Position numbers and translations under genes: made by a program
Notes under the pieces: model-generated
Databases searched by the model: none
Told to the model about the DNA's origin: nothing
The model's input: the letters and a program-made list of their open reading frames with translations, nothing else
Shown here: piece by piece, positions 62,838 to 64,000 of the stretch
Layout of the letters: every line of letters begins with the position of its first letter
Numbering within the stretch: the stretch's first letter is position 1
Assembly: GCA_028284935.1 (NCBI GenBank)
Contig: JANQQQ010000008.1
Span: 310,001-374,000, forward strand
DNA length: 64,000 nucleotides
Direction: 5' to 3'
Origin: Croceivirga sp.
GTDB lineage: Bacteria > Bacteroidota > Bacteroidia > Flavobacteriales > Flavobacteriaceae

Positions 62838-63815
62838 ATGTTTAATAAGTGTTACAATATCGTTTTTATTGGACTGTTCTGCGCAACTATTTTGAGCGTT
62901 TCAGCTCAGCAAGAACCGCTTTATACCCAATACATGTACAATATTGGTAGTTTTAATCCGGCCTATGTGGGAACGGTGGAGTCTGCTGAACTATCCGCAT
63001 TATATAGGGCACAATGGATTGATATTCCTGGGGCACCCAGAAATCTGCGGTTTGGTGCCAACTTACCCATGGACAATGAAAAAATGGGTGTGGGATTTAA
63101 CGTAATCAGTGACGCCCTGGGTCCATCAACACAAACGTATTTCGATGTTTCCTATTCCTATCAAATTAATTTATCAGCTGCTTCCTGGTTGTCCTTTGGT
63201 TTGGATGTTGGAGGTTCCATCCTAAATTTGGATTATTCAAAAGGAACCTTTGAAAACCCTGGGGAACCATTGATAGGGGGGCAGGATTTTAATCAGTTTT
63301 ATCCAGTAGCGGGTGCAGGAATGTTTGCCTATGGGGAACAGTGGTATGCAGGTCTCTCTATTCCCAATTTTCTTACCTTAGGTATATATGAAGAGGAATT
63401 GGAGGCCGTTGTGGATAATAATTTACAGTTTAATTTTATCACGGGATATGTTTTTGAAATTTCGGACCGTAGCAAATTCAAACCTGCCGTGTTATTAAAT
63501 GTTCTGCCCGGTGCACCGGTCAACGTTAACTTATCCGCCAATTTTCTGTTTTTGGATGCAGTGACACTTGGCGCAAATTACAGGATAGATAATTCCATTA
63601 GTGGAGTGTTCGGCATCCAGGTGTCCAACGGAATGTTTTTAGGGTATTCTTATGATTACAACACCAATGGCCTTGGGGAATTTAACAATGGTTCGCATGA
63701 AGCCATCTTAAAATTTTATTTGGGTAGGGGAGACTCCAGTTCATCCAATTCCAGAAATAGAAACAAAAAGCTAAAGGGTAAACCAAAGCAAATTGATTCG
63801 CCTCGGTTCTTTTAA
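62838..63815 (+). CDS. PorP/SprF family protein, partner of the adjacent type B CTD adhesin
   Basis: This 325-residue protein has a signal peptide (about 1-23), then the family signature QEPLYTQYMYNIGSFNPAYV and beta-barrel strands ending HEAILKFYLG. A basic tail (SRNRNKKLKGKPKQI) follows the barrel. It starts 10 bases after the adhesin stop. SprF-type proteins are needed specifically for secretion of the type B CTD protein encoded beside them (SprB-SprF in Flavobacterium johnsoniae), so this is its likely job here. Confidence 0.92.
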   Translation: MFNKCYNIVFIGLFCATILSVSAQQEPLYTQYMYNIGSFNPAYVGTVESAELSALYRAQWIDIPGAPRNLRFGANLPMDNEKMGVGFNVISDALGPSTQTYFDVSYSYQINLSAASWLSFGLDVGGSILNLDYSKGTFENPGEPLIGGQDFNQFYPVAGAGMFAYGEQWYAGLSIPNFLTLGIYEEELEAVVDNNLQFNFITGYVFEISDRSKFKPAVLLNVLPGAPVNVNLSANFLFLDAVTLGANYRIDNSISGVFGIQVSNGMFLGYSYDYNTNGLGEFNNGSHEAILKFYLGRGDSSSSNSRNRNKKLKGKPKQIDSPRFF

Positions 63816-63825
63816 ACGTCTTTTT

Positions 63826-64000
63826 ATGAATTTCAAAAATTACGTCCATATCATATTGTTTGCACTGACACTATCAGTACATGGTCAGAACAAGAAATCG
63901 AAAGGGGATGACTTTTTCTTTTCCTATGCATTTAAAGACGCCATAGTGGCTTATGAAGAAGACCTTACCAAAGGATTGGAATTATCGCCAAAGCAATATC
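63826..64000 (+). CDS. Probable OmpA/PorE-like envelope protein, N-terminal fragment
   Basis: An open frame from ATG 63826 runs off the window end (58 residues visible). It has a signal peptide (MNFKNYVHIILFALTLSVHG) followed by a region with a TPR-like start (FFFSYAFKDAIVAYEEDL). In flavobacteria a PorP/SprF gene is often followed by an OmpA-family protein with TPR and beta-propeller domains, which fits this beginning, but the diagnostic domains lie outside the window. Confidence 0.65.
   Translation, partial: MNFKNYVHIILFALTLSVHGQNKKSKGDDFFFSYAFKDAIVAYEEDLTKGLELSPKQY

Noticed and set aside
1-64000. Search for tRNA, rRNA, CRISPR arrays, insertion sequences, prophage and attachment sites
   Set aside because: I saw no tRNA cloverleaf, rRNA segment, direct-repeat array, transposase or integrase, and no flanking duplications that would support any of these.

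Overview
The window reads as a single chromosomal stretch from a member of the Bacteroidota, most likely a marine Flavobacteriaceae. Evidence for this is the Alternative Complex III cluster (actA-F) fused in order to an aa3-type oxidase, a giant SprA translocon, PorP/SprF proteins and a type B T9SS C-terminal domain, TonB with an acidic linker, LytTR two-component genes, and promoters of the TTG-N17-23-TAnnTTTG type. A Muricauda/Maribacter-like genus is possible, but that is a guess. There is no tRNA, rRNA, CRISPR array or insertion sequence that I can support, and no gene-free stretch longer than about 200 bases. Coding density is high and many genes overlap by a few bases.

Layout. 1-11117: actABCDEF-coxB-coxA, a quinol:cytochrome c oxidoreductase plus cytochrome c oxidase, ended by a clear terminator. 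11255-18875: a DUF2807 protein, an acyl-CoA oxidase-like flavoprotein, ruvB, then a P450 / TetR / cupin group with a recognisable divergent control region, then queG. 19026-32457: an MFS sugar-type transporter, maeB malic enzyme, ruvA, sprA, gcvH, a VanZ-like protein and a TonB protein. 32574-37873: ctaB (heme O synthase), two subunit III genes, subunit IV, then an SCO group (a cysteine-less SCO-like protein, SCO1/SenC, DUF420, and a small CxxC membrane protein). This second respiratory block would assemble the oxidase encoded at the start of the window.

37976-47487: a large ABC efflux operon with four MacB-type permeases, two HlyD-type adaptors, one ATPase and one TolC-type channel. It looks like a duplicated permease-permease-adaptor cassette sharing a single ATPase. 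47569-54821: tsaB, an MscS channel, a DUF255 thioredoxin-domain lipoprotein, dodecin, an Nfu-type Fe-S protein with a duplicated N-terminal domain, a PorP/SprF protein and a vWA lipoprotein. 55023-59409: a LytS-type histidine kinase with its LytTR regulator, a gamma carbonic anhydrase family protein and fabD. 59537-64000: a Calx-beta/TSP3/DUF11 surface adhesin with a gliding-motility type B sorting domain, its PorP/SprF partner, and the start of what is probably an OmpA/PorE-like protein.

Nothing here is a wholly new system that I can defend. The best leads are: the helix-hairpin-helix tail on ActC; the symmetrical divergent tetR/cupin control region with two matching 16-bp operators and a palindrome that supplies both -33 elements; the sharply GC-rich first Calx-beta domain in an otherwise AT-leaning adhesin gene; and the ABC cassette duplication without a second ATPase.
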